Shown here: in pieces, positions 44,295-53,484 of the stretch
Numbering within the stretch: position 1 is the first letter of the stretch
Layout of the letters: the number at the start of each line of letters is the position of its first letter
DNA from: Helicobacter pametensis ATCC 51478
GTDB taxonomy: Bacteria; Campylobacterota; Campylobacteria; Campylobacterales; Helicobacteraceae
Direction: 5' to 3'
Length of the DNA: 64,000 nt
NCBI RefSeq assembly: GCF_000518225.1
Contig: NZ_KI912401.1
Location: 78,481-142,480, forward strand
The notes under the pieces: generated by a model
Seen by the model: the letters and a program-made list of their open reading frames with translations, nothing else
Told to the model about the DNA's origin: nothing
Database searches by the model: none
Translations under genes and position numbers: made by a program

Positions 44295-45785
44295 ATGTCA
44301 GCCTCAAAAGAAGCGATCAATGCAATTGTGTGGAAAGCCTGTGATGGATTCCGTGGGAGTATGGACAGCTCCAAATACAAAGACTACATTCTCAGTATGC
44401 TTTTTGTCAAATATCTTTCAGATTTTTACAAAGAGAAGCTTCAAGTCTTGCAAGAGAGATACAAAGGCGATGAGGAGAGGATCAGAAGAAGTCTAGCAAG
44501 AGAGAAATTTGTGCTTGATGAGACTTGCACCTTTGAGTATTTACTCCAAAACAAAGAGGCCAACAACCTAGGAGAGATCATCAACAAAGCCCTAGCCAAA
44601 ATCGAAGAAGACAATCCAAGCAAACTTGATGGAATCTTTAGAAATGTGGATTTCAATGACAAAAATCTTCTAGGTGAGAGCAAAGAGAGAAACGCCATAC
44701 TCCGCAATCTTTTGGAAGTATTTGATAGCGATGATCTTGATCTCTCTCCTAGCAAAATCTCAGAGCGTGATGTCATCGGTGATGCTTATGAGTATCTCAT
44801 CGCAGAGTTTGCAAGTGATGCGGGGAAGAAGGGGGGAGAGTTTTTCACTCCTAGTGAAGTATCCACGCTTCTAGCCAAGCTTGTGAGTGCAAAAGAGGGG
44901 GAGAGGATCTATGATCCCACTTGTGGTTCAGGCTCTCTGCTGATTAAATCTAGCAAAGAGGTGGGAAATGAAAACTTTGCAATCTATGGACAAGAGAAAA
45001 ACTCCCAAACCCACTCACTCTGTCGTATGAATATGTATCTGCATGAAATCAATGATGCCAAAATCGAGTGGGGTGATACGATCAGGAATCCTCTCCAAAT
45101 CCACAACGATGCTTTGATGAGGTTTGATGTCATCGTGGCAAATCCACCTTTTTCGCTTGATCAATGGGGGATTGATGAAGCCAAAGATGACAGATGGGGG
45201 AGATTTTCACGCTATCCACTCCCACCTAAGGGTAATGGAGACTATGCTTTTATCTTGCATATGATTTCCTCTCTTGCACCACAAGGCAGGATGGGAGTCG
45301 TGCTCCCTCATGGCGTGCTATTCCGTGGAAGTAGTGAGGGCAAGATCCGACGCCAACTCATCGATGAAAACCTGCTTGATGCAGTCATCGGACTCCCTGC
45401 CAATCTCTTCTATGGGACCTCTATCCCTGCGTGTATCTTGATCTTCAAAAAAGATAGAGAAAGAAGCGATATCCTCTTCATCGATGCGAGCAAAGAGTTT
45501 CAAAAAGGCAAACGCCAAAACACATTGACAGAGGAAAATATCACCAAGATTCTCACCACTTATCATAATCGTCAAGAGGTGGAAAAATACTCTCACATCG
45601 CCACACTTGAGGAAATAAAAGCCAATGACTATAATCTCAATATTCCAAGATATGTAGATACTTTTGAAGAAGAGGAAGAGGTGGATATCCCCTCCACGCT
45701 AAAAAACATCGCCAAGCTTGATGAGGAGATCGCTCAAACACAGAAAAAAATGGATAGCTATCTCAAGGAATTGGGGCTAGTGTGA
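44295..45785 (+). CDS. hsdM: Type I restriction-modification DNA methylase
   Basis: 496 residues. N-terminal helical HsdM domain, then an adenine N6-methyltransferase: DPTCGSGS at 207-214 (SAM binding) and NPPF at 283-286 (catalytic). It methylates the site recognised by HsdS and forms the M2S core of the enzyme. Followed by abi, rhuM and hsdS on the same strand. Confidence 0.95.
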   Translation: MSASKEAINAIVWKACDGFRGSMDSSKYKDYILSMLFVKYLSDFYKEKLQVLQERYKGDEERIRRSLAREKFVLDETCTFEYLLQNKEANNLGEIINKALAKIEEDNPSKLDGIFRNVDFNDKNLLGESKERNAILRNLLEVFDSDDLDLSPSKISERDVIGDAYEYLIAEFASDAGKKGGEFFTPSEVSTLLAKLVSAKEGERIYDPTCGSGSLLIKSSKEVGNENFAIYGQEKNSQTHSLCRMNMYLHEINDAKIEWGDTIRNPLQIHNDALMRFDVIVANPPFSLDQWGIDEAKDDRWGRFSRYPLPPKGNGDYAFILHMISSLAPQGRMGVVLPHGVLFRGSSEGKIRRQLIDENLLDAVIGLPANLFYGTSIPACILIFKKDRERSDILFIDASKEFQKGKRQNTLTEENITKILTTYHNRQEVEKYSHIATLEEIKANDYNLNIPRYVDTFEEEEEVDIPSTLKNIAKLDEEIAQTQKKMDSYLKELGLV

Positions 45786-45846
45786 AAAAGTTTTTCCATA
45801 CTTTGGGTAAAGATTCAGGTTTCTTAGGGTATTATTTCGCCAACAG

Positions 45847-45892
45847 ACCTCCTACACCTCTAGCCTCTCAGGCTATGTGCCAACTAGGAGGT
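45847..45892 (+). promoter_or_regulatory. Stem-loop that can mask the abi ribosome binding site
   Basis: ACCTCCTA (45847-45854) is the exact complement of TAGGAGGT (45885-45892), which is the Shine-Dalgarno of the Abi gene. Between them TAGCC-TCTCA-GGCTA forms a second hairpin. ACACCTC (45854-45860) can alternatively pair with GAGGTGT (45888-45894). Either fold would hide the ribosome site in RNA. No other function for the 115-bp gap is apparent. Confidence 0.55.
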
Positions 45893-45900
45893 GTTACGCT

Positions 45901-46794
45901 ATGAGCTTCCAAAAATCCCCAAAGACTCATCAAGAGTTAATCCAAATCCTCAAAGGTAGAAATCTACTCATTGGTAATGAGAACAAGGCAATTGATTTTT
46001 TGAGTAGGGTTCATTACTATCGATTGAGTGCTTACTTTCTCCCATTTCAAAGTATCAAAGATTCTTTCAATCCAAACACTACTTTTGAAGATATCGTAAG
46101 GCTTTATGAGTTTGACATAGAACTAAGAAAATTTGTCTTTGCCTATATTGAGAAAGTTGAAATTGCCTTAAGAGCGAAAATGGTTCAAATTCACACGCAA
46201 CGATATGGAGCACTTGGATATATAAATGATGCAAATTCTCTTGAGGTTTGTAAAAAAAATGCAAGAGGCAAGATTATTTATGAAGATATAAAAGAGCAGA
46301 TAGAAATCGAAAAGCAGAGAACAAAAGAGCGTTTTGTCGAGTATTTTACAAAGAAGTATCAAATGCAAGATTTACCCCTTTGGGCTTGTGTAGAGCTTTT
46401 GTCTTTTGGAAGTTTGTCAAAGCTTTTTTCAATTTTGCTTCCACAAGATAAAAAAGCGATTTTGCAAAGCTTTGGATTAAGCATTCATCCAAAACCTTTT
46501 CAAAACTGGCTAATGTGCTTAAACACGATTCGCAATATTTGTGCTCATCACGCAAGACTATGGAATCGCGAGGTGGGAACTAAGTTTGTTATCCCTAAGA
46601 AAACAAATTTCTTGCACACAGATGTCAATAATAAAAAGATTTTCTTCGCTCTAAGTGTCCTAGCCGAAATCCTCAAAGACTCCTCTATCAAAGTAGGATT
46701 GCAAACCCTACTTGCCAAATACCCCACTATCCCCACAAAATCTATGGGATTCCCTCAATCTTGGGAATCCCTAAGTCCTTGGAGCAATCTATGA
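45901..46794 (+). CDS. Abi-family protein (AbiD/F type, HEPN)
   Basis: 297 residues. Matches the Abi_2 (AbiD/AbiF) family: YYRLSAYFLPF near residues 38-48, an LRKFVFAYIEKVEIALRA helix near 78-95, and the late RNICAHHARLWNR with R211-x4-H216, the HEPN RNase motif. Such proteins cause abortive infection by RNA cleavage. The ATG at 45901 has AGGAGG nine bases upstream. It is inserted between hsdM and rhuM. Its stop overlaps the start of a 15-codon frame that leads into rhuM. Confidence 0.85.
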   Translation: MSFQKSPKTHQELIQILKGRNLLIGNENKAIDFLSRVHYYRLSAYFLPFQSIKDSFNPNTTFEDIVRLYEFDIELRKFVFAYIEKVEIALRAKMVQIHTQRYGALGYINDANSLEVCKKNARGKIIYEDIKEQIEIEKQRTKERFVEYFTKKYQMQDLPLWACVELLSFGSLSKLFSILLPQDKKAILQSFGLSIHPKPFQNWLMCLNTIRNICAHHARLWNREVGTKFVIPKKTNFLHTDVNNKKIFFALSVLAEILKDSSIKVGLQTLLAKYPTIPTKSMGFPQSWESLSPWSNL

Positions 46795-46838
46795 AAACCA
46801 TAAAATCAAGTAAATCATTTTATTGGAGCAACCTATGA
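46791..46838 (+). CDS. Possible 15-residue linker peptide between abi and rhuM
   Basis: ATG overlaps the abi stop (ATGA), and its own stop overlaps the rhuM ATG (ATGA). The peptide would read MKTIKSSKSFYWSNL. Both abi and this frame end W-S-N-L because TTGGAGCAAYCTATGA is repeated at the two junctions. It may couple translation from abi to rhuM. Whether it is made is unknown. Confidence 0.35.
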   Translation: MKTIKSSKSFYWSNL

Positions 46839-47842
46839 GTCATAATCAACTTCAAAGCATTCTCTATCATATCAAGCAAACCGACTTAGAAATCAATGTG
46901 ATTGTCAAAGATGAAAGTATTTGGGCGACACAAAAGGCAATCGCAGAGCTTTTTGGAGTCAATGTTCCTGCTGTCAATAAGCATTTGGGCAATATCTATG
47001 AGGAGCGTGAGCTTGATGAAAAGGCAACTATTTCCAAAATGGAAATAGTTCAAATAGAGGGAAAAAGGGAGGTGGCAAGGATTCAGACCCTCTATAATCT
47101 TGATGCCATTATTTCAGTGGGCTATCGTGTCAATTCAAAAGAAGCGACAAACTTTAGAATCTGGGCGACAAATATTCTCAAAGAATACACAATCAAAGGC
47201 TATGCCCTCAATAGAGAGCAACTTGAGCAGGGAAGTAGAGTTTTTGACAAAGATTATTTTAAAAACCTCTTAGAAACTATTCGCTCTATTCGAGCAAGTG
47301 AGAGAAAAATCTATCAGCAAATCACAGATATTTTTGCAGAATGCTCGATTGATTATGATCCCAAATCTCCTATCACAAGGGAGTTTTTTGCTTTTATTCA
47401 AAATCGCTTCCATTATGCAATCACAGGCAAAACAGCTCCTGAAATCATCTATGCCAAAGCCGATGCCACGCTTCCAAATATGGGGCTAACCACTTGGAGG
47501 AACTCTCCTGAGGGCAGAATCCTCAAAAGCGATACAGAAGTAGCCAAAAACTATCTTCTAGAAGCAGAAATCAAAAAGCTTGAGAGATTGATCAGTGGGT
47601 ATTTTGACTATATCGAGGACTTGGTGGAGCGAAAAAATACTTTCACGATGCAGGAGTTTAAGGCAAGTGTGGATAAGTTTTTGAGCTTTAGAGATTATCA
47701 AATCCTCCCAGATCATGGAAAAATCTCACGAGCTCAAGCCATAGAAAAAGCCTCACGCGAGTATGAAATATTTAATAAAACTCAAAAAATCAATTCAGAC
47801 TTTGACAAAACTCTCAAAGCCTTGCAAAAGGAAAACAAATGA
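46835..47842 (+). CDS. RhuM-family protein
   Basis: 335 residues. Typical RhuM: an N-terminal part with WATQKAIAELFGVNVPAVNKHL (HTH-like) at about 26-48, YNLDAIISVGYRVNS near 90-104, and TNFRIWATNILKEY; the C-terminus is helical. RhuM proteins often sit inside type I restriction loci. Their role is unknown, with toxin-like or regulatory functions suggested. The ATG at 46835 has TTGGAG before it. It overlaps hsdS by 4 bp. Confidence 0.88.
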   Translation: MSHNQLQSILYHIKQTDLEINVIVKDESIWATQKAIAELFGVNVPAVNKHLGNIYEERELDEKATISKMEIVQIEGKREVARIQTLYNLDAIISVGYRVNSKEATNFRIWATNILKEYTIKGYALNREQLEQGSRVFDKDYFKNLLETIRSIRASERKIYQQITDIFAECSIDYDPKSPITREFFAFIQNRFHYAITGKTAPEIIYAKADATLPNMGLTTWRNSPEGRILKSDTEVAKNYLLEAEIKKLERLISGYFDYIEDLVERKNTFTMQEFKASVDKFLSFRDYQILPDHGKISRAQAIEKASREYEIFNKTQKINSDFDKTLKALQKENK

Positions 47843-49029
47843 CACTCCCAAAAGGCTACAAACACACAGAGATCGGAATCTTGCCTAGTGATTGGCAAGT
47901 GGTGAGATTGGGGGAAGTGGCAAAATTCTTTTCAGGTGGAACACCAAAAACAATAGAGAGAAAATACTATGGCGGAGAGATACCCTTTATCAAGTCGGCA
48001 GAGATTTACAACTCAACAACACAAGAGACTTTAACTTCTTTAGGGGTTAAGGAATCATCGGCAAAATGGGTGGAAAGAGGCGATTTATTATTTGCCTTAT
48101 ATGGTGCAAATAGTGGAGAGGTTGCAATCGCAAAAATCAATGGCGTGATAAATCAGGCTGTCCTCTGTATAAAAAATAAGCCAGAGATATTGAATACATA
48201 TTTTTTATATAGTGTTTTTTTGGAAAGAAAAGAGTGGATTACTACTAGGTTTTTACAAGGAGGGCAAGGGAATCTCTCGGGAAAAATAGTGCAGAATCTC
48301 CAAATCCCCCTCCCACCCCTTGCAGAGCAAGAAAAAATCGCAGAGATTCTAAGCACTTGGGATACTCAAATCCAAAATTACGAATCCCTCATCGCAGAGA
48401 AGCAAAACCTCAAAAAGGGACTTTGTCAAACTCTCCTCACGGCTAAGACTCGTTTTAAAGGTTTTAGTGAAGATTGGCAAGTGGTGAGATTGGGGGATGT
48501 TGCAGAAGATGAGGATTTCAAGCGGATTCCTGTTTCATCTACAGAAAGAGAAAGACTTGTAAGGGATAGCGATGCTGTCTATCCGTATTATGGAGCAATG
48601 GGGCAAGTGGGATGGATCAATGATTATATTTTTGATGAAGAAAGAATATTGCTAGCAGAGGATGGTTGTCCATTTCTAGAAAAAGATAAGCAAAAAAGTT
48701 TTATTGCAAAAGGAAAATATTGGGTCAATAATCACGCACATATTTTAAGAGTTGATCTAAGCAAGGGAAATAATTATTTTTTATGTAGTCAGCTTAATCG
48801 TGTAGATTATTCAAAATATATCAATGGTGCCGAAAGGTTGAAGCTTAATAAGGAAGTAATGAAAGAAATTAAGATACCAATTCCCTCCCTCGCAGAGCAA
48901 GAAAAAATCGCAGAGATTCTAAGTGAAGCAGATAAGCAAATCTCACTCTTAGAACAAAAACTAGAATCTCTCAAATCCCAAAAAAAGGGACTTATGCAAA
49001 ATTTATTAAATGGAAAGGTTAGGGTTTAA
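47839..49029 (+). CDS. hsdS: Type I restriction specificity subunit
   Basis: 396 residues with two target-recognition domains, each opened by SDWQVVRLG / EDWQVVRLG and closed by the conserved helix LAEQEKIAEILS. The two halves recognise the two parts of a split DNA site. The repeats are near-identical at DNA level. It overlaps rhuM (ATGA). The target sequence cannot be predicted. Confidence 0.95.
   Translation: MTLPKGYKHTEIGILPSDWQVVRLGEVAKFFSGGTPKTIERKYYGGEIPFIKSAEIYNSTTQETLTSLGVKESSAKWVERGDLLFALYGANSGEVAIAKINGVINQAVLCIKNKPEILNTYFLYSVFLERKEWITTRFLQGGQGNLSGKIVQNLQIPLPPLAEQEKIAEILSTWDTQIQNYESLIAEKQNLKKGLCQTLLTAKTRFKGFSEDWQVVRLGDVAEDEDFKRIPVSSTERERLVRDSDAVYPYYGAMGQVGWINDYIFDEERILLAEDGCPFLEKDKQKSFIAKGKYWVNNHAHILRVDLSKGNNYFLCSQLNRVDYSKYINGAERLKLNKEVMKEIKIPIPSLAEQEKIAEILSEADKQISLLEQKLESLKSQKKGLMQNLLNGKVRV
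47890..47913 (+). repeat. hsdS TRD-opening repeat, copy 1
   Basis: A 24-base identical copy of 48472-48495 encoding DWQVVRLG at the start of each recognition domain. A second pair of 32-base identical repeats lies at 48322-48353 and 48892-48923 (AEQEKIAEIL). Recombination between copies could swap or delete a recognition domain. Confidence 0.85.
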
Positions 49030-49031
49030 TC

Positions 49032-49973
49032 ATGATTATAAAATATAAATCAACTTTAGAATTTTATAAGATATTTTTTCATTCTAATGAAAAGGATCAA
49101 CTATTACCTTATTTTCAAGTCTCAAAAGAAGAAGTATGGAGAGCGTTTGCTGACACTCTTCATGATGGCAACAGAGAGAAGAAAATTAGAGGTAAGAAGC
49201 ACAAAATGTGGATTGATAACATAGATAGTGCATACTTTTATGGTTTTGCTTCAAGGGAAAATCACAATGGAGCGATGATTGAAAAGGAGACACTTGAGAT
49301 TACTCTAGCACAAGATGAAAATTCACGGCAGGAATTAGCAAGCCTTTCTCATTTTGTTATTGACCTAAAGGATAATGTTTTAGCCCTTGAGCATTTTGAT
49401 GGAAGCATGAGTAAGCATGGTTTTCTTGAGTACTGCAGTTCAAATTTTAAAGATCTTGGTTTCACAATGGATATTCGTCCAATTCCAAGAAATGATCTTG
49501 GAGAGGTGTTGAATGATGTTACACGATTGCTTTCTTTTAGTGCAAAATATAATGATATAGCTAGGATTAACCCAAATTTTATTAAGGAAAATATAAAGTC
49601 TAAAGATGAAAGAATTGAAAAAGCAATAAAAAATCCAAAATATCAAGCACGAGTAAGAATAGATTTTACAAAAGAGGGATTAGAAATCAATCGAAATGAC
49701 ACAATTATTAAGAGGGTAGCGAAAAAGATTGTGGGAAACAAACATAACGCAATAGATCAGGCTGAGGAGATAGAGGAAGATGGATGGCTTGATGGAAAAA
49801 TAGAGATTAGAACTATGGCAGGAAACGATGAGATTATTTCACTTCAAGAAAATCTATTTGTCACTAAGATGGATTTTGAAACAGAGGAGAGTATGAATAG
49901 GAGAGAATTTTCAGAAAAAAGCTACAAAAAGATTTTGGAAAAAATGCAAGAAATGAGAGCAAAAAACCTATGA
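49032..49973 (+). CDS. Unknown soluble protein inside the hsd locus
   Basis: 313 residues, not recognised. No signal or membrane helix. The N-terminal ~95 residues are mixed (KIRGKKHKMWIDNID, AYFYGFASREN), a strand-rich middle (SHFVIDLKDNVLALEHFDGSMS), then charged helices and a basic/acidic C-terminus. It starts 2 bp after hsdS and overlaps the next gene by 4 bp. The DNA is clearly more AT-rich than hsdM and hsdR, suggesting a separately acquired cassette. It forms a pair with the 4-TM gene. Confidence 0.8.
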   Translation: MIIKYKSTLEFYKIFFHSNEKDQLLPYFQVSKEEVWRAFADTLHDGNREKKIRGKKHKMWIDNIDSAYFYGFASRENHNGAMIEKETLEITLAQDENSRQELASLSHFVIDLKDNVLALEHFDGSMSKHGFLEYCSSNFKDLGFTMDIRPIPRNDLGEVLNDVTRLLSFSAKYNDIARINPNFIKENIKSKDERIEKAIKNPKYQARVRIDFTKEGLEINRNDTIIKRVAKKIVGNKHNAIDQAEEIEEDGWLDGKIEIRTMAGNDEIISLQENLFVTKMDFETEESMNRREFSEKSYKKILEKMQEMRAKNL

Positions 49974-50461
49974 AAAAATATTTTTTGTTTTGGGCTTTAT
50001 CTCTTTATTGTGTCGTTTCATTTTTGGCTTGTTTGGCACGATACTATGACAAACACTTGTATGTTCTCAAATTTATTTCAATAGATTTTTTTAAAGAAGA
50101 AAAAATATACAATTTTGCCATTGCAAATCTAGGTATGGTTGCAAGTTTGATGGGATTTCTAATTGCAACAATGCCTTTTTTGATTAGTTTGATTCAAAAT
50201 GATGAGGACTTAATTAGAGAGACTGAAGATTTGGATGAGATTGTAAAATCGCTAATTTTTCTTTTTATGATTTTTGTTTTTTCTTTTGTTGTTTTGCTAA
50301 TAAAACTAGACTATATTTATTTGCGAATCATTGTAATTGCAACATATATTTTTTTGTATTGTGGGCTATTTTTCTATCTGTATAAACTAATTAAGATATT
50401 AAAAGTTCTATCTAATTGTTTAAAAGATTTATTGAAAAAAATACAAAGGAAATCCAAATGA
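49970..50461 (+). CDS. Unknown four-TM membrane protein inside the hsd locus
   Basis: 163 residues with four hydrophobic helices at about 4-23, 51-75, 93-112 and 116-140, and an acidic loop (NDEDLIRETEDLDE) at 77-90. Basic C-terminus (KKIQRKSK). Not recognised. ATG overlaps the preceding stop, and its own stop overlaps the hsdR ATG (ATGA). A soluble sensor plus small membrane effector is a common defence design, but that role is inference. Confidence 0.8.
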   Translation: MKKYFLFWALSLYCVVSFLACLARYYDKHLYVLKFISIDFFKEEKIYNFAIANLGMVASLMGFLIATMPFLISLIQNDEDLIRETEDLDEIVKSLIFLFMIFVFSFVVLLIKLDYIYLRIIVIATYIFLYCGLFFYLYKLIKILKVLSNCLKDLLKKIQRKSK

Positions 50462-53400
50462 CCTACGCCACATCAGAATACTCCACTATCCAAAAGCCCC
50501 TAGTAGAGTTCTTGCAAAAGATGGGCTATACCTACATCTCCCCCCAAGAGATAGAATCCAAAAGGGCAAATGCCAAAGAAGTGCTACTCAAAGACATTTT
50601 GCACGCTCATCTCTCCAAAGCCATCTTCACCCACAAAGGACAGCACTACTCTTTCTCGACCGATGGGATAGCACGGGCATTGCGAGAGTTAGAATCCCCC
50701 TCAAGCGAAGGACTTCTCAAAAGCAATGAGATCTTGACACACAAACTCCTCTATGGCATAGAGATCCCCCAATCCCTCCAAGATGGAAGTAGCAAAAACC
50801 AGACTTTATCTCTCATTGATTTCTCCAATCCTCACGCCAATCACTTCAGCTTCACAGAAGAGTTTGAAGTCGCAAGGATTCAAGAAGATGGAGTGTGCAA
50901 AAGCAGACGCCCTGATATCGTGGTGTTTGTCAATGGGATTCCACTCATAGTCATCGAGCTCAAAAAATCAGGCATAGATATAAGTGAGGGGATCTCCCAA
51001 ATGATACGCAACCAAAAAGCAAGCGAGATCCCCCATCTTTTTCGCTTTACTCAGCTCACCCTTGTAGGAAACAACCAAAACGCTAGATATGGCACAGTAG
51101 GCACACCACTCAAGCACTATGCCCAATGGATTGAAGAAGATGAGCGATATCTTCCTCCATTTTTTGGAGAGACAAATGCCAATGCGATAGAGAAGCTAGT
51201 GTATTCACTCCTAAGCAAAGAGCGACTTTTGGAGATGATTCGATCTTTTATCGTGTTTGAAAAATCCACCAAAAAAGTCGCACGCCATCAGCAATATTTC
51301 GCGATCCAAGAGACTTTGAGGCGTGTTTTGGAGAATGATGGGGGAGTGAGGAGGGGAGGGCTAGTGTGGCATACCCAAGGCAGTGGGAAATCCCTCACGA
51401 TGAGCTTGCTAGCCACAGAGATCAAGCGATGTATCCCCACAGCCAAGATCATCATCGTCACAGATCGCAAGGATTTGGATACTCAGATTCATAGAGTGTT
51501 TAGAAGTAGTGGGATTAGAGTCTCTCAAGCTAGGAGCTCTGCTCATTTAGAGGAGCTTTTGAGATCTGGTGTGAGTGTGATCACAACGCTTATTCACAAA
51601 TTCCAAAGCATCAAAGACAAGATAGAAGAGGGAGATAAAGATATTTTTGTGCTTGTAGATGAGGCTCATCGCACACAGGGTGGGATGATGCATGATGCGA
51701 TGAAAAAGATCTTCCCCCAAGGATGCTATATCGCCTTTACAGGCACACCTTTGCTCTCCAAAGACAAGGGTTCGATTCAAAAATTTGGAGGATTTATCCA
51801 CAAATACACCATTGAGCAAGCCATCAGAGATGAAGCGGTTTTGCCCCTGTATTATGAAGGGAGGATCGTCGATCAGTTTGTCAATAATGAAGATGCACTC
51901 AATCGGCGGTTTGAAATCCTCTCAAGAGATCTGAGTGAAGAGCAAAAAGCCGATCTCAAAGCCAAATTTTCTCAATTCCAGAAAATCGCTCCAAATCATG
52001 AGAGGCTAGAGTGGATCGCGTGGGATATTTTCAACCACTTTGCCAAGGTGCGACCATTTAAAGCAATGCTTGCCACAAGCTCCAAATATGAAGCGATCAA
52101 ATATCATCAGATTTTTGAAAAAAACGACTGGCTTAGAAGTGCTTTTGTCATCTCAGCTCCTGATATGCGAGAAGGATATGAGGAGGTAGAGAGTGATAAT
52201 GCAGATGATGTGAGGAGGGCTTGGGAGGATTTGATGCGATGTTTCTCAAGTGAAGAGATTTATATGCAACACATTCAAGATGAGTTTGTCCATGGTGATG
52301 AGATTGAGATTTTGATCGTTGTGGATAAGCTTTTGACTGGATTTGATGCTCCAAATGTGCTCTGTCTCTATATAGACAAACCCCTCAAAGAGCACAATCT
52401 CCTCCAAGCCATCGCACGAGCCAATCGTCTTTTTGAGGGAAAAGATTCTGGATTGATTATTGATTATCGAGGATTATTGGATGATTTGAGCAAGGCTTTG
52501 AGTGATTATGAAGCTTTGGCAGGATATGAAGAGGGGGATATCTCTCAAGCTGTGATGAGTTTGCAAACGCAATCATTAGAGGTGAGGGAGAAATATCAGG
52601 CTTTGAGAGATTTTTTCTCTGGGCTTAGGGATCTAGAAGATCATGAGGTGTTTTTGGAGGACAGAGAGAGGAGGGAGAGATTTTATTCTCTTCTTTTGGA
52701 GTTTTCAAAGAGTCTTAAGCTTCTTTTCTTGGGAGAGAGGTATCAAAAGGATTTTGATCCCCAAGAAATCAAGACTTTTAAAAAAGCATTGAAATTTTAT
52801 GTGGAGCTCAAGCATAATGTTCAGATTCGCTATCACGAAAAGGTGGATTTCAAATCATATGAAAAACAGATGCAAGATCTTATCGATCGCTATATCGGAG
52901 CCAATGAAGCAAAAGTGCTAGTCGAGCTTGTGGGGATATTTGATGAGAGATTTCTTCTTCAAGAAGATCAGATGACTTCTGATCATGCACGAGCTGATCG
53001 AATCTTAAATGCCACAAATCAGATCATCACGCAAGAGAGAGAAAAAAATCCATTTTTCTATGATGAGTTGAGCAAGCGGATCGCACGCGTGCTAGAGGAT
53101 TATAAGCAGGGAAGAATCGATGAGATAGAGAAGCTTATCAAAGCCAAAGAGATCTTAGAAGATCTCAAAGGATACAGTAGCAATCATCAGCAAAACTATC
53201 CCAATGCTTTGACAAAGATCGCTCAAAAAGCCTTTTATGACAATCTCAAATCAAGATTTGAAGATGAAGAGAGGCTGGTGGAATTTGTGCTAAGGCTTGA
53301 TGAGGTATTTGCTCAAAAGTCTCAAAAACCTGATTGGCAATTCAATCTAGAAGTGAGCAAACAAATCGAGCAAGAAATCGATGATTTGCTCTATGACTAT

Positions 53401-53484
53401 GAGGTGCAGATCGCTTCAGAAGAGATTGAGGGATTGATCATCCAAGTGCGAGAAATCGGACAGAAAAATTATGCAGCACGCTAA
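50458..53484 (+). CDS. hsdR: Type I restriction endonuclease subunit R
   Basis: 1008 residues. N-terminal nuclease with E167-L-K169 (VIELKK) after RRPDIVVFVNG; SF2 translocase with Walker A TQGSGKS at 306-312 and DEAH at 401-404; helical C-terminus. It translocates and cuts DNA lacking HsdM methylation. The ATG at 50458 has AAGGA and overlaps the 4-TM gene; the reading frame continues upstream without another good start. It ends 14 bp inside ygjP. Confidence 0.95.
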   Translation: MTYATSEYSTIQKPLVEFLQKMGYTYISPQEIESKRANAKEVLLKDILHAHLSKAIFTHKGQHYSFSTDGIARALRELESPSSEGLLKSNEILTHKLLYGIEIPQSLQDGSSKNQTLSLIDFSNPHANHFSFTEEFEVARIQEDGVCKSRRPDIVVFVNGIPLIVIELKKSGIDISEGISQMIRNQKASEIPHLFRFTQLTLVGNNQNARYGTVGTPLKHYAQWIEEDERYLPPFFGETNANAIEKLVYSLLSKERLLEMIRSFIVFEKSTKKVARHQQYFAIQETLRRVLENDGGVRRGGLVWHTQGSGKSLTMSLLATEIKRCIPTAKIIIVTDRKDLDTQIHRVFRSSGIRVSQARSSAHLEELLRSGVSVITTLIHKFQSIKDKIEEGDKDIFVLVDEAHRTQGGMMHDAMKKIFPQGCYIAFTGTPLLSKDKGSIQKFGGFIHKYTIEQAIRDEAVLPLYYEGRIVDQFVNNEDALNRRFEILSRDLSEEQKADLKAKFSQFQKIAPNHERLEWIAWDIFNHFAKVRPFKAMLATSSKYEAIKYHQIFEKNDWLRSAFVISAPDMREGYEEVESDNADDVRRAWEDLMRCFSSEEIYMQHIQDEFVHGDEIEILIVVDKLLTGFDAPNVLCLYIDKPLKEHNLLQAIARANRLFEGKDSGLIIDYRGLLDDLSKALSDYEALAGYEEGDISQAVMSLQTQSLEVREKYQALRDFFSGLRDLEDHEVFLEDRERRERFYSLLLEFSKSLKLLFLGERYQKDFDPQEIKTFKKALKFYVELKHNVQIRYHEKVDFKSYEKQMQDLIDRYIGANEAKVLVELVGIFDERFLLQEDQMTSDHARADRILNATNQIITQEREKNPFFYDELSKRIARVLEDYKQGRIDEIEKLIKAKEILEDLKGYSSNHQQNYPNALTKIAQKAFYDNLKSRFEDEERLVEFVLRLDEVFAQKSQKPDWQFNLEVSKQIEQEIDDLLYDYEVQIASEEIEGLIIQVREIGQKNYAAR

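Noticed and set aside
49032..50461. Assignment of the soluble plus 4-TM pair to the Kiwa system
   Set aside because: Size and topology are vaguely similar, but I see no sequence motif linking the 313-residue protein to KwaB, and the gene order differs.
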